37,971 bases of DNA from Acidobacteriota bacterium (GCA_003577105.1 QEUQ01000019.1:1-37971); one strand, 5' to 3'; counted from the first letter of the stretch, positions 8,752 through 16,601 are shown. A program made the numbers and translations. Notes: generated by a model from the sequence alone, not told the origin.

Positions 8752-10485
8752 GTGTCGATTGCCAAGCAATGCCAATTGCCGTTCACTGTCGCCCATGATG
8801 ACCGGACCCCGACCGCTGCGTCTCATGACCAGACCGGAGCAAGGCGAGTGACGTCGCTGCTCGATCCGGCACCGACACTCGCCGAGAGTTCTCATAGGGG
8901 GCTCGGCGCGTACTACACGCCATCCATTGCGACGAAGGCGCTTGCGGCGTGGGCGCTTCGGCAGCGCGGCGACCGGGTACTTGAACCGAGCATGGGCGAC
9001 GGCGCGTTTCTGGCGGAGCTGGCCCAGGAAAGCGAACGGCGCGGGCTTGATGCGGAGATCTGGGGTGTCGAGCTCGCCGCCGACACATTCGCGGCCACTA
9101 TTGATCGCGGCGTCGTGGATCCCACGCATGCTATTCGGAGCGACTTCCTGGCGGTTGACCCCTTCGAGGTCGATGCTGTCGTTGGCAATCCACCCTATGT
9201 GCGTCTACGACATATCCCAGAGGACGAGGCCATTCGAGCCCGGTGCGCGGCTGCCGAGGTTCTAGGCGAGACCATGGACCCGAGCGGCAGCGTGTGGATG
9301 CCCTTCGTGCTCCACGCAACGCGGTTTCTTACCCGCGGGGGCCGACTGGCCTTCGTTCTCCCTTTCGACATCACCTACGTTCGCTATGCGCAACCGCTGT
9401 GGTCATTCTTCGGTCACAACTTTGGCTCGTTAAGGGTCGTCCGAGTCCACGAGCGGATGTTCCCTGAGATCCTGCAGGAAGTCGTGCTCCTGTTTGCTGA
9501 CAACTTCGGCGGATCGACGCAGCAGGTAACCTTTGAGGCGTTCCGCACGCTCGAGCACCTTGAGCGAGGCGCACCCGAGCTAAGTGCGCGACTTCATGTG
9601 AGCGATGTGGTCGCCGGCGATCGCGTATTCCTCGAAGCGCTGCTGCCGGGAGCGGCTCGCGAGTTGGTGGGTCAACGGCTCCGAGATCTCACTGTACCGG
9701 CCCGTGAATTGGTCACCTTCAACATCGGTTACGTCTGCGGTGACAAGAGCTTCTTCCACCCCGAAGACGAGGCTATCGTCGACTACGACCTTCCTGACGC
9801 ATGTCTTCGGCCCGCCCTCACGTCGAGTCGGCAACTGCGCGGGTGTGGCCTGCGCGCGTCGGCAGTTCCGAGCGATCGCCTAGATCGATTGTTTCTACCC
9901 TCCTCCGATCTCGGGACACTCACGGACGGTGAAAGGGAATACATTCGATTCGGTGATCGATCAGGCGTGTCCCAGCGATACAAGTGCCGAATTCGCGATC
10001 CCTGGTACATAACCCCGGGCGTGAAAATCCCTGATGTCCTCGTGCCTGTTTTTACCGAGCGCCCGGTCATGCTCCTGAACGACGCTGGAGTTGTGGCATC
10101 GAACAGTCTGCTCTGCGGCTACCTGCAGTCCGGCACCTCCAATGCTCTCGTCAGCTCTTGGTACACGTCCCTCACTTTGCTTCAGCTCGAACTCCAAGTC
10201 CACGCACTCGGAGGCGGCGTGATGGTCCTCGTCCCGCGCGAAGCAGGAAGCATTCGGATGGTCGACCTTCAACGATCAGTCGGTGGGGACCACCTCAGAC
10301 GAATCCATCGGCATCTTGCCGCCGGGCGGTTGGACGATGCGTTCCTAGCCGGTGACGAACCGGTGCTCCAACGCAACCTCGGACTAACCAGTAATGAGAT
10401 TGTGGCAATTCAAGAGGCGGCGCGAGAACTTGCCTGGTGGCGCACCGCCGGACGATCAGGGTCTACGGCCAGGACTGCGGGGTAG
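8752..10485 (+). CDS. Adenine-specific DNA methyltransferase (M.TaqI-like, gamma class)
   Basis: The 577-aa protein starts at GTG 8752 behind a good ribosome binding site (GAGGAAG, 8740-8746). An N-terminal methyltransferase domain shows motif X (GAYYTP, residues 52-57), the AdoMet-binding motif I (VLEPSMGDGAF, 76-86), the acidic IWGVEL strand (103-108) and catalytic motif IV NPPY (146-149). This order is that of gamma-class N6-adenine methyltransferases such as M.TaqI. The remaining ~350 residues would be the target-recognition region. It probably methylates adenine in a specific site and protects host DNA from the nucleases encoded convergently downstream, whose last stop lies 24 bp away. 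It could also be an orphan or part of a bifunctional enzyme, but no nuclease motif is seen inside it. Confidence 0.85.
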   Translation: MSIAKQCQLPFTVAHDDRTPTAASHDQTGARRVTSLLDPAPTLAESSHRGLGAYYTPSIATKALAAWALRQRGDRVLEPSMGDGAFLAELAQESERRGLDAEIWGVELAADTFAATIDRGVVDPTHAIRSDFLAVDPFEVDAVVGNPPYVRLRHIPEDEAIRARCAAAEVLGETMDPSGSVWMPFVLHATRFLTRGGRLAFVLPFDITYVRYAQPLWSFFGHNFGSLRVVRVHERMFPEILQEVVLLFADNFGGSTQQVTFEAFRTLEHLERGAPELSARLHVSDVVAGDRVFLEALLPGAARELVGQRLRDLTVPARELVTFNIGYVCGDKSFFHPEDEAIVDYDLPDACLRPALTSSRQLRGCGLRASAVPSDRLDRLFLPSSDLGTLTDGEREYIRFGDRSGVSQRYKCRIRDPWYITPGVKIPDVLVPVFTERPVMLLNDAGVVASNSLLCGYLQSGTSNALVSSWYTSLTLLQLELQVHALGGGVMVLVPREAGSIRMVDLQRSVGGDHLRRIHRHLAAGRLDDAFLAGDEPVLQRNLGLTSNEIVAIQEAARELAWWRTAGRSGSTARTAG

Positions 10486-10509
10486 TCGATCCACCGCCCT
10501 CGAAAGGCC

Positions 10510-11208
10510 TCAGGCGAAGACGTCCATAAACAGCATCCGCGACTTGAACGTGTCGACCATTCGATCGATGAACGTCGACGTTCGAAGGTCGATACCTGGC
10601 ACTGAGGCCTGCACGATGTCGTCCCTCACCCGCGGGGGAACCTGGTCAAAGTCAACGACGAGGTAAGCGAACTGGTCATAAATGCCTCTGATGGACTTGT
10701 AGTCCTGACCTGTTCGCCCCGTAATGGATGCATACAGTTTCGCAAATCGCGGGTGGTCCACGGCCTCGTGCTCCTTTCCCTCCTTGATTGGCTTGAGCGG
10801 CATGAGATAGGCATAGCCGATGGTGCTCATTGGGAATCGGTCCTGCAGGCTGATGCACTCACCGACGATGCCTTCGTAGTAGGTCAGAACGTTCTTGCCG
10901 ACACTGCTCATCTGACTGCGGACACCGATCATCATTAACGGTCCGTTGTCGGGATCGATGACGGAAACGTCCACATCCTTTGGCTTGTGCGAGCCGAGGA
11001 TCGTCGCCTCCGCTTTGACGAAGATGCCGCGCTTCTTGGCCTGGGGCGTCAGCCGCGCGTCCAGCTCTGCGATGAAGTAGCTGTGCAAGCACTTGATGAA
11101 TGCCTGGCCGCGCACGGCCTTCACCGGATCAGCTCGGTAGATCGTGCCCATGTCGACAAGGCATCGTGAGAAGTCCACCGTTCCGCCCTTGCTAGCCGTG
11201 TTGTTCAC
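10510..11208 (-). CDS. Probable restriction nuclease subunit, atypical PD-(D/E)xK-like
   Basis: This 232-aa soluble protein is not a family I can name. A helical N-terminus (GQAFIKCLHSYFIAELDARL) is followed by a strand-rich core: FVKAEATILGSHKPKDVDVSVID (about 63-85), then LMMIGVRSQMSSVGKNVLTY (91-110). The spacing of D78/D80 and the next strand resembles a PD-(D/E)xK nuclease, but the expected ExK is replaced by VRSQ, with K105 further on, so the active site is uncertain. It is the second gene of a minus-strand operon, 14 bp after the PLD-type nuclease, and it converges on the methyltransferase. That context, not a motif, supports a restriction role. It could instead be a specificity or structural subunit. 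Confidence 0.55.
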   Translation of the reverse strand: MNNTASKGGTVDFSRCLVDMGTIYRADPVKAVRGQAFIKCLHSYFIAELDARLTPQAKKRGIFVKAEATILGSHKPKDVDVSVIDPDNGPLMMIGVRSQMSSVGKNVLTYYEGIVGECISLQDRFPMSTIGYAYLMPLKPIKEGKEHEAVDHPRFAKLYASITGRTGQDYKSIRGIYDQFAYLVVDFDQVPPRVRDDIVQASVPGIDLRTSTFIDRMVDTFKSRMLFMDVFA

Positions 11209-11222
11209 TTGGCCTCAGGAGA

Positions 11223-12437
11223 CTAGTACAGGAAGGGGCCTGCGGGGTTGTCGGCAATGAGCAGACGGTAGATCCCTGCGCTAGTCCTTTCGAGCGACGC
11301 GTATTTGTCAGTGTTGTCGTGCTGGCGGAGGTATTCCCCAAACTCGCGCCACGCGAACTCACTCGTCCGGTTGGCTTGGTCGGAGTCGTAACCCGGCGTG
11401 TACCGAACATCGAAAGTGTGAAGGCCAAGGTTCTCTTCATCGACGGTCACCGCAACATCAACTGACGCGATTTCCCGCAGCTGGCCGCCCGCCGTTTCGC
11501 TCGCGTGCCAGCCAGCATCTGCGAAGAACACCTCACGGAAGTACGTTGACGCATCGATGTCATGTCCTGCCTTGACCAGGGTCATGGTGTTCGAGGGGCT
11601 GCTTGTCGGAAGCTGCTGGGCATCCGCGCGAGGCAGCCGCTTGAACCACCGCCGGACGACGCGGTCTTCGGGGGCTGCGGCAGATTCGAGGCCGTCCGCC
11701 TCAGCCGGCGTCGCGCCTTCGCCAATCCCAGGTGTCGCGCCGCGATCGGCTCTGATCGGCTTCTTACGCGATCTCATCTGGAACCGGGTCGTTCCGAAGA
11801 TCCGCGCACCGGGCGGAAGGCCAGGGTCTGCTTCCGCGGTGGGGTCCTGCTCCGATGTCGATCCGCCGCGAGACTCGTCTTCGTCGGCCAGCGGGTACCG
11901 ATCGTTTCTGGCCAGCGATTCGATGAGCGCCTCGTCGAGCCGCAAGCACAGCTCTTTGTCATCGACCAGCCGATCGACGTAGTCGTGAACGGCGATCGAG
12001 AACGCCCGCTCGTCGTCGACCATCAGGTCGAGCGTCGAAAGCACTCCGGCCTCGTAATTATCCTGCACGCCGCCGAGCGTGAGATTGTGCGAGCCAACCA
12101 ATATGAGGGCGGTGTTCGAGCCGCTCGCCGCGAAAAGCTTCGGGTGGAACGTGCGGCCAGGATGGTGGAAGACGTAGGCATCTGTCGCGACTTCCGTTAT
12201 CGCCTGGAGTCCCTGCAAGCTGGTGCCACCCTGGCTGATGCCGACGACAGCCCGGATCGTGCCCCCGCGCTCCAGGAAGCGCGCCAAGTTGTCGTAAACG
12301 GCTCTGACACCTGTCCGCTTCACCCAGGCCACCACAATGTCGAGCTGGGAGAGCGCGGCGTCGGCGGCGACCAGTTCGAGGAAGTCGCGCAGATCGAAGC
12401 CGGCGTCATGAGGCTGAGCAACGAAGCGATGCGACAC
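11223..12437 (-). CDS. PLD-superfamily nuclease, probable restriction endonuclease
   Basis: The 404-aa protein starts at GTG 12437 with AAGGA upstream. The N-terminal ~170 residues are a phospholipase-D-like nuclease half: a first strand and helix (LDIVVAWVKRTGVRAVYDNL), an IRAVVGISQGGTS loop, then FHPKLF (H98, K100) and VGSHNLTLGGVQDNYEAG (114-131). This HxK...GSxNLT...N.E pattern is that of BfiI/NgoFVII-type nucleases, which act as dimers and often need no metal. After an acidic, low-complexity linker (about 175-290), the C-terminus (about 295-404) could be a DNA-binding domain. It leads the operon with the 10510-11208 gene and faces the methyltransferase, so a restriction-modification role is likely. 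A single HKD motif is normal for this group. Confidence 0.75.
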   Translation of the reverse strand: MSHRFVAQPHDAGFDLRDFLELVAADAALSQLDIVVAWVKRTGVRAVYDNLARFLERGGTIRAVVGISQGGTSLQGLQAITEVATDAYVFHHPGRTFHPKLFAASGSNTALILVGSHNLTLGGVQDNYEAGVLSTLDLMVDDERAFSIAVHDYVDRLVDDKELCLRLDEALIESLARNDRYPLADEDESRGGSTSEQDPTAEADPGLPPGARIFGTTRFQMRSRKKPIRADRGATPGIGEGATPAEADGLESAAAPEDRVVRRWFKRLPRADAQQLPTSSPSNTMTLVKAGHDIDASTYFREVFFADAGWHASETAGGQLREIASVDVAVTVDEENLGLHTFDVRYTPGYDSDQANRTSEFAWREFGEYLRQHDNTDKYASLERTSAGIYRLLIADNPAGPFLY

Positions 12438-12793
12438 CTAGGGCATCCTTTCCAGATACACAGGCTCTTCCCGCGTCATTCGACTCCGTACCAGCGCCCC
12501 GTGGACTGGTGAAGGTTACAGGTTAGTACCCACCAAATGATCCCGGGTATGTGCACTCGCCGTGGCTTCGGCCCACTTCACGTCTGCGGACCGCGCGCTC
12601 CCAAGAGTTCTCTCGCGACAACCGACCGCGGGTATCCGCGGGTTAGGGCCCCGCATGCCACGCTTGCACGGCCTTTGATTCTCGTAGAGCGACCCAGGGA
12701 GGGCGCCATTCACGACGGACCTCTCGCTGCCGCACGCCCCTGCGGGGCGCTTGGCCTCAAATTGTGCGATGGCGTTGATAGAGTTTGTCGATC
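12438..12793. other. Intergenic region between the nuclease operon and the MerR-like gene
   Basis: This 356-bp divergent region contains no frame I would call a gene. Its left end must hold the promoter and ribosome binding site (AAGGA) of the PLD nuclease on the minus strand. Its right end holds the -35-like TTGTGC (12762-12767) and the operator of the MerR-like gene. Nothing else was recognised. Confidence 0.5.
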
Positions 12794-12794
12794 A
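12762..12794 (+). promoter_or_regulatory. -35-like element plus palindromic operator of the MerR-like gene
   Basis: TTGTGC at 12762-12767 is followed 14 bp (start to start) by TGATAGAG-TTT-GTCGATCA at 12776-12794. The arms are an imperfect palindrome and the operator ends on the A of the start codon. It matches the second operator (13386-13404) at 16 of 19 positions and has the same offset from its -35-like element. Autoregulation by the MerR-like protein is inferred. Confidence 0.65.
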
Positions 12795-13345
12795 TGACCC
12801 AGCAGTCCTTCACACTTACGGAGATCGCGCGGCGACTCGGCGCAGAGCAGCATCGGCTGATTCATCTCTGCGAGAAGGACGTCGTGCTCCCCGACTTCGG
12901 GGGAGCAGCAGGGCGTGGAAGCAGCCGACGATTCTCAGGGCGAAACCTTCTGGAATTCTCGATCGCGCTACGTCTCCGCAAACTGCAGCTGCCGCTAGCC
13001 TCGATCCGGGGCATTCTCTACGTGCTTCGCGAATTCGAGGCAAAAGTCGCGAAGAAGATTCCCGGGTTCGCTCTTCCCGACAGCCTGCGAGAGGCGTCGG
13101 CCCCGGAACTCCGAATTATCGTCAGCGATGGCGAGGCCATCTACTTCACCCTTGAGACAAAGTTGTTCTACGGCATGCCGCTGTTGCTAGACCCCGCGAG
13201 CCCTTCGACAAGCGGCTCTCCGAAGTTGCGGCCAGTCACTCCGGCGAAGCGCCGCGCCGGTCGATTTGGCGGCCCCGAATCGAGCCAGTTCATGCGTCTA
13301 GAGATCAGCGTCACCGAAATCGCGAAAGCCCTCCCCCTCGACTGA
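12794..13345 (+). CDS. MerR-like helix-turn-helix regulator
   Basis: This 183-aa protein starts at ATG 12794; a TTG nine bases upstream is in frame but would put the operator inside the gene. Residues about 6-70 resemble a MerR-type winged helix: FTLTEIARRLGAEQHRLIHL for the helix-turn-helix, then SRRFSGRNLLEFSIALRLRK for the wing and the RxF-type segment. The helix LASIRGILYVLREFEA is typical of the linker. The C-terminal ~110 residues are unrecognised and have no cysteine cluster, so metal sensing is unlikely. It sits between the nuclease operon and the recombinase operon, and the operator beside its own start recurs before the recombinase operon. It probably controls the element's own excision or integration genes. 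A role as a recombination directionality factor is possible. Confidence 0.7.
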   Translation: MTQQSFTLTEIARRLGAEQHRLIHLCEKDVVLPDFGGAAGRGSSRRFSGRNLLEFSIALRLRKLQLPLASIRGILYVLREFEAKVAKKIPGFALPDSLREASAPELRIIVSDGEAIYFTLETKLFYGMPLLLDPASPSTSGSPKLRPVTPAKRRAGRFGGPESSQFMRLEISVTEIAKALPLD

Positions 13346-13371
13346 CCTCGCCCGGCCGGAACCACCGGGTT

Positions 13372-13406
13372 TTGTCACAGGCAAATGATAGACTATGTCT
13401 ATCATT
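13372..13406 (+). promoter_or_regulatory. Promoter and operator of the recombinase operon
   Basis: TTGTCA at 13372-13377 is a good -35. The palindrome TGATAGAC-TAT-GTCTATCA (13386-13404) follows and extends two more paired bases on each side, to 13384-13406. It covers the place where a -10 should lie (TATGTC at 13394-13399, spacer 16). A bound protein would either block the promoter or, in MerR style, distort it. Confidence 0.75.
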
Positions 13407-13422
13407 CATGGCGGAGGAACCG

Positions 13423-13602
13423 GTGCGGGCGAGCAAGAGCAAGACGATCGGAAACACGCTCGACGAAGGCCTGAAGGCCATGCTCGATCACGTCGCCACC
13501 GAGCTTGCCGAGGAGTACGTCCAACTCATGGAGCGCGCGGCCGCTGAACAACTGATCGCCTCATCCAGCCCAGCAAACACACGAAAGGAAGATTCAGCGT
13601 GA
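13423..13602 (+). CDS. Small protein co-transcribed with the serine recombinase
   Basis: This 59-aa protein starts at GTG 13423, chosen because GGAGG at 13413-13417 has ideal spacing; an in-frame ATG at 13408 would place that site inside the gene. The sequence is mainly helical and charged (NTLDEGLKAMLDHVATELAE, EYVQLMERAAAEQLIAS). Its stop overlaps the recombinase GTG (GTGA at 13599-13602), so translation is coupled. There is no known domain. Small genes in this position can encode directionality factors or recombinase partners, but no motif proves that here. Confidence 0.65.
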   Translation: MRASKSKTIGNTLDEGLKAMLDHVATELAEEYVQLMERAAAEQLIASSSPANTRKEDSA

Positions 13603-15428
13603 GAGCGGCCATCTATGCCCGTTACAGCTCGGAGAACCAGCGACCGGAGAGCATCGAAGACCAGGTCGGTGCTTGTCGCCGGTTGGCGGCGGAGCGCGGT
13701 TTCGTCATTCTCGAAGACCAGATCTACAGCGACCAGGCCAAGTCCGGCGCGCGCCGAGATCGCGAAGGTCTCGCGGCGCTGATCGAAGCTGCTTCGAGCG
13801 GTGTGTTCGACGTAGTTCTGGTCGACGACCTGTCGCGCCTTGCCCGCGACAACTACCTCATGCTCTCGGTTCTTGCCGAGCTTCACTTTGAGAAGGTCCG
13901 GGTCGTATCGGTCGCAGACGGCCTCGACAGCGACGACGAAGAGGCAACGCTCGGCATCCAGATACGGGGAATCTTCAACGAGCTGCAGCTACGCGACCTG
14001 AAGAAGAAGACCCTCCGCGGCCAGATCGGCCAGAAGCAACGGGGCTTCTCGGTAGGCGAGCGCACCTTCGGTTATCGCTCCGTCCCAGTCGGCGAGATGC
14101 GCATGGACAAGAATGGGCGGCCCCGCCCGGGGGGTTACCGAATGGAGATCGACCCGCGCGAAGCCGCCGTTGTGCTCCGTATCTTCAAGGCGTACGGAGA
14201 TGGCATGCCGATGACCAAGATCGTCAAGGTATTGAACGAGGAGGGAGTACCTGGGCGCTTTCGCGCGTCGAAGGGGTGGTCGCCCGCGACGGTCAGCAGG
14301 ATCCTCGACAACGAGAAGTACATGGGGCGCTGGGTCTGGAACAAGACCGAATCACGCCGCGATCCGCGCACAGGCAGGCGTCGCAAGTTCGAGAAGCCCG
14401 AGTCCGAGTGGCTCGTAACGGAAGACGAGTCGCTCCGCATTGCGCCCCAGAATCTTTGGGAAGCGGTGCGGGCCCGACGCAAGGAGGTGCGCAAGACCTG
14501 GCCGGGCGGGAACAAGCGCGGCTTCTCTGCCGACCAGGGCAGCCGGCAGGCCCACTTCCCCACCCATCTCTTGTCGGGCACGATGCGCTGCGGAGTGTGT
14601 GGCGGAGCTGTAGGCCAGGTGAGCGGGAAGTCCGGCGGTTACTACGGCTGCTTCGGCGCGCAGAGACGCTCTTGTGAGAACAAACTCTTGGTGCGACGAA
14701 CGCTCGCCGAGGAGAAGATCGTCGATGCCGTCCGCAAAGTGATCGCCGAACCCGAGAACGTCCGCTACGTACTCGAGCGGGTCGAGGCCGAGGTGGCCAA
14801 CCTCCGCTCGGATCTACCCGAGACAGTCAAGTTGAAGCAGGCCGAACTCGACTCAGAACAGCGCCGCCTCTCCAACTTCATCGACTTCGTGGGCGAGGGT
14901 CGCGGAAGCCAGGCCCTTGCCAAGGCTCTCGTCGAAAGCGAACGGCGAGTCGAGTCACTGACTGAAGAGGTCGACGCGCTCAACGCAAGTTGCGAAAAGG
15001 TCTTCCGCGCGCCGCCGGTCGAGTGGATCGCGGACCGGCTCGCAAATGTTGGCGACGTTTTGAAGAAGCGCACCGGTCGCTCGGCCCTGGTGCTGAGGGA
15101 ATTCCTCGGCACCGTCACTCTCACCCCGACACCCGCCGACATCGGCAGGCCGTTCTACAGGGCTGCGACCTCTATCGACACGGTGGCGCTCGTCGAATCC
15201 GACGGTGCGACCGGCGGCGGCGAGGCCGACGGTTCGAATTCATTGCGTTCGTGGAGGTGGCGGGACTCGAACCCGCGTCCCCCGGGGCATCGGCAAGAGC
15301 ATCTCCGAGCGCAGCCGCCAGGAGCAATCTCAACCACACACCCTCTGACGGCGCCGGGTGCGGGTCCAGCTCAGCTCAAATTTCCCTGTAACAGAGTGCC
15401 GAGCGGACTCGTGCAGGTAAGCCCGTAA
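13599..15428 (+). CDS. Large serine recombinase (integrase) whose frame ends inside ssrA
   Basis: The 609-aa frame starts at GTG 13599. The resolvase domain (1-150) has YARYSSENQ with catalytic Ser10, a DQAKSGARRDREGL loop and LVDDLSRLARD around 75-85. The recombinase domain (about 155-290) has KGWSPATVSRILDNEKYMGRW. A zinc ribbon lies near 331-356 (CGVC...C...C), followed by a coiled coil (about 385-480) and a conserved tail (FLGTVTLTPTPADIGRP). From about residue 552 the frame reads antisense ssrA (RWRDSNPRPPG is the antisense of the T-arm), so the last ~58 residues are host sequence. It presumably inserted the island at the ssrA 3' end. Transcription depends on the operator promoter at 13372-13406. 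Confidence 0.93.
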   Translation: MRAAIYARYSSENQRPESIEDQVGACRRLAAERGFVILEDQIYSDQAKSGARRDREGLAALIEAASSGVFDVVLVDDLSRLARDNYLMLSVLAELHFEKVRVVSVADGLDSDDEEATLGIQIRGIFNELQLRDLKKKTLRGQIGQKQRGFSVGERTFGYRSVPVGEMRMDKNGRPRPGGYRMEIDPREAAVVLRIFKAYGDGMPMTKIVKVLNEEGVPGRFRASKGWSPATVSRILDNEKYMGRWVWNKTESRRDPRTGRRRKFEKPESEWLVTEDESLRIAPQNLWEAVRARRKEVRKTWPGGNKRGFSADQGSRQAHFPTHLLSGTMRCGVCGGAVGQVSGKSGGYYGCFGAQRRSCENKLLVRRTLAEEKIVDAVRKVIAEPENVRYVLERVEAEVANLRSDLPETVKLKQAELDSEQRRLSNFIDFVGEGRGSQALAKALVESERRVESLTEEVDALNASCEKVFRAPPVEWIADRLANVGDVLKKRTGRSALVLREFLGTVTLTPTPADIGRPFYRAATSIDTVALVESDGATGGGEADGSNSLRSWRWRDSNPRPPGHRQEHLRAQPPGAISTTHPLTAPGAGPAQLKFPCNRVPSGLVQVSP

Positions 15429-15603
15429 ACGTCGCCCTGACCGGCCCGACGGGCACAAACCGGAGGACGGGCTGCTAGTTAGGCAGCCAGCGCGACATTT
15501 TCGTCGGCGCTTATTGTTGTTTTCCCACCTGATTAACGAGGACTGTGGGGACCTCGGCTCGCTTCTCCTGCGTCAACACCCGGGGTCGAAACCAATCACC
15601 CCC
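15252..15603 (-). ncRNA. ssrA: tmRNA (ssrA)
   Basis: The minus strand begins GGGGGTGATTGGTTTCGAC. GGGGGTG (15603-15597) pairs with CACCTCC (15259-15253) as the acceptor stem, with discriminator A at 15252; CCA is not encoded. The T-arm GGGTTCGAGTCCC lies just inside the 3' end. The internal tag reading frame is GCC GAC GAA AAT GTC GCG CTG GCT GCC TAA, giving ADENVALAA, a normal degradation tag rescuing stalled ribosomes together with SmpB. The 352-nt length is usual. The gene remains intact although a recombinase gene abuts and overlaps its 3' end. Confidence 0.95.
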
Positions 15604-15608
15604 GTGAT

Positions 15609-15637
15609 GTAACAAGGTTAACGCCCCACTGCGACAA
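15609..15637 (-). promoter_or_regulatory. Possible ssrA promoter
   Basis: On the minus strand TTGTCG (15637-15632), a 17-bp spacer and TGTTAC (15614-15609) precede the mature tmRNA 5' end. The -35 is good and the -10 weak. Its position would start transcription near the mature end. Confidence 0.3.
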
Positions 15638-15666
15638 ATCGTTCCGAATTTTGGCATCTCGCCCCC

Positions 15667-16596
15667 TCAGAAGCCGAGTTTCTGAAGTGACTTTGGGTTC
15701 TGCTGCCAATCCTTCATGACGACCACCCGCAGATCCAAGAAGATCTGTCCGCCGAGCAGCTCCTCGATCTCGGTGCGGGCCTCGGCCCCAGCCCGCTTCA
15801 GATTGGCACCGCCCTTGCCAATCACCAGGCCCTTCTGGGACTCACGCTCTACGACGGCCCGTGCGTGCACGTCGATCAAGTCTGAGTCGGGGCGCTCCGC
15901 AATCTCGTCGACGACAACCGCGATTGAATACGGCAGCTCGTCACGCGCTGATGCAATCAGCTTCTCCCTGATGATCTCGCCAATCTGGCCTTCGAGCCCC
16001 TGGGCGCCCCCGTCGTGGACGGTCGACTCGTCGAAGAGATGTGGGCCTTCCTTGGCTCGCGCAGCGAGGAGGCTCAGCAAGACATCTACTCCCTCTCCAG
16101 TCAGCGCCGAGATCGCAACGAATTCATCGAATCCGGGGAATCCTTCGACCGACTCCGCCATCTCCTTACACGCTTCGAGTGCCTTGGCAGTCTTGGCACG
16201 CCCTGCCAAGTCGGCCTTATTTACCGCGCAAATCACCGGCACATCCCAATTGCAGACTCGCTCGATCAAGTACTTGTCGCCCCGCCCGACGCCGGACTGG
16301 GCATCAACGATCAGCAGTACCGTGTCGGCGCTTGCGAGCTCGGTGCGAGCGGTCTTGTTCAGCCGATCGCCGAGCAAGGTCGACGGCTTGGAAAGCCCAG
16401 GCAGGTCCACAAAGACAAGTTGAGTCTCGCCGTCGGTGACAACAGCTCGAGAAGGGATTCGGGTCGTCTGAGGGACCTTGGAAACTGCCACGACCTTCTC
16501 TCCGCAAAGTGTGTTGATCAGGGTCGACTTGCCCACGTTGGGCCGGCCCGCCAGCGCAACATATGCAGCGCGGGTGGGCGGCTTCTCACATTCCAA
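15667..16596 (-). CDS. era: GTPase Era, ribosome assembly
   Basis: The 309-aa length is normal for Era. The G domain shows G1 GRPNVGKST (residues 17-25), G2 around PQTTR, G3 DLPG, G4 NKAD and G5 SAL. The C-terminal KH domain has VIGKGGANLKRAG and the usual ending W-x(6)-L-x-LGF. Era binds the 3' end of 16S rRNA and assists 30S maturation. DLPG replaces the more usual DTPG, and the segment after TTR is IPSRAVV, both mild departures. The start is TTG 16596, five bases after the corC-like stop; no strong ribosome binding site is visible. It is the last gene of the phoH-ybeY-corC-era operon and is followed by ssrA. Confidence 0.95.
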   Translation of the reverse strand: MECEKPPTRAAYVALAGRPNVGKSTLINTLCGEKVVAVSKVPQTTRIPSRAVVTDGETQLVFVDLPGLSKPSTLLGDRLNKTARTELASADTVLLIVDAQSGVGRGDKYLIERVCNWDVPVICAVNKADLAGRAKTAKALEACKEMAESVEGFPGFDEFVAISALTGEGVDVLLSLLAARAKEGPHLFDESTVHDGGAQGLEGQIGEIIREKLIASARDELPYSIAVVVDEIAERPDSDLIDVHARAVVERESQKGLVIGKGGANLKRAGAEARTEIEELLGGQIFLDLRVVVMKDWQQNPKSLQKLGF

Positions 16597-16601
16597 GATG
16601 A

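Larger units (their letters stand above)
8062..15252. mobile_element. Proposed integrative island next to ssrA (serine-recombinase type)
   Basis: The right boundary is inferred from the recombinase frame running straight into the tRNA-like 3' end of ssrA at 15252. Within it are a MerR-like regulator, a small protein, the recombinase and a methyltransferase/nuclease cluster. The left boundary is a guess: the IS21 remnant at 8062 is the first clear mobile signature. I found no convincing direct repeat of the ssrA end on the left, so the element may have decayed or may end elsewhere. Confidence 0.4.

Noticed and set aside
11562-12512. A 316-codon plus-strand frame.
   Set aside because: It is antisense to the PLD nuclease, which has clear HPK and GSHNLT motifs.
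12516-12713. A 65-codon minus-strand frame between the nuclease operon and the MerR-like gene.
   Set aside because: No ribosome binding site, biased composition and no recognisable fold; treated as intergenic.
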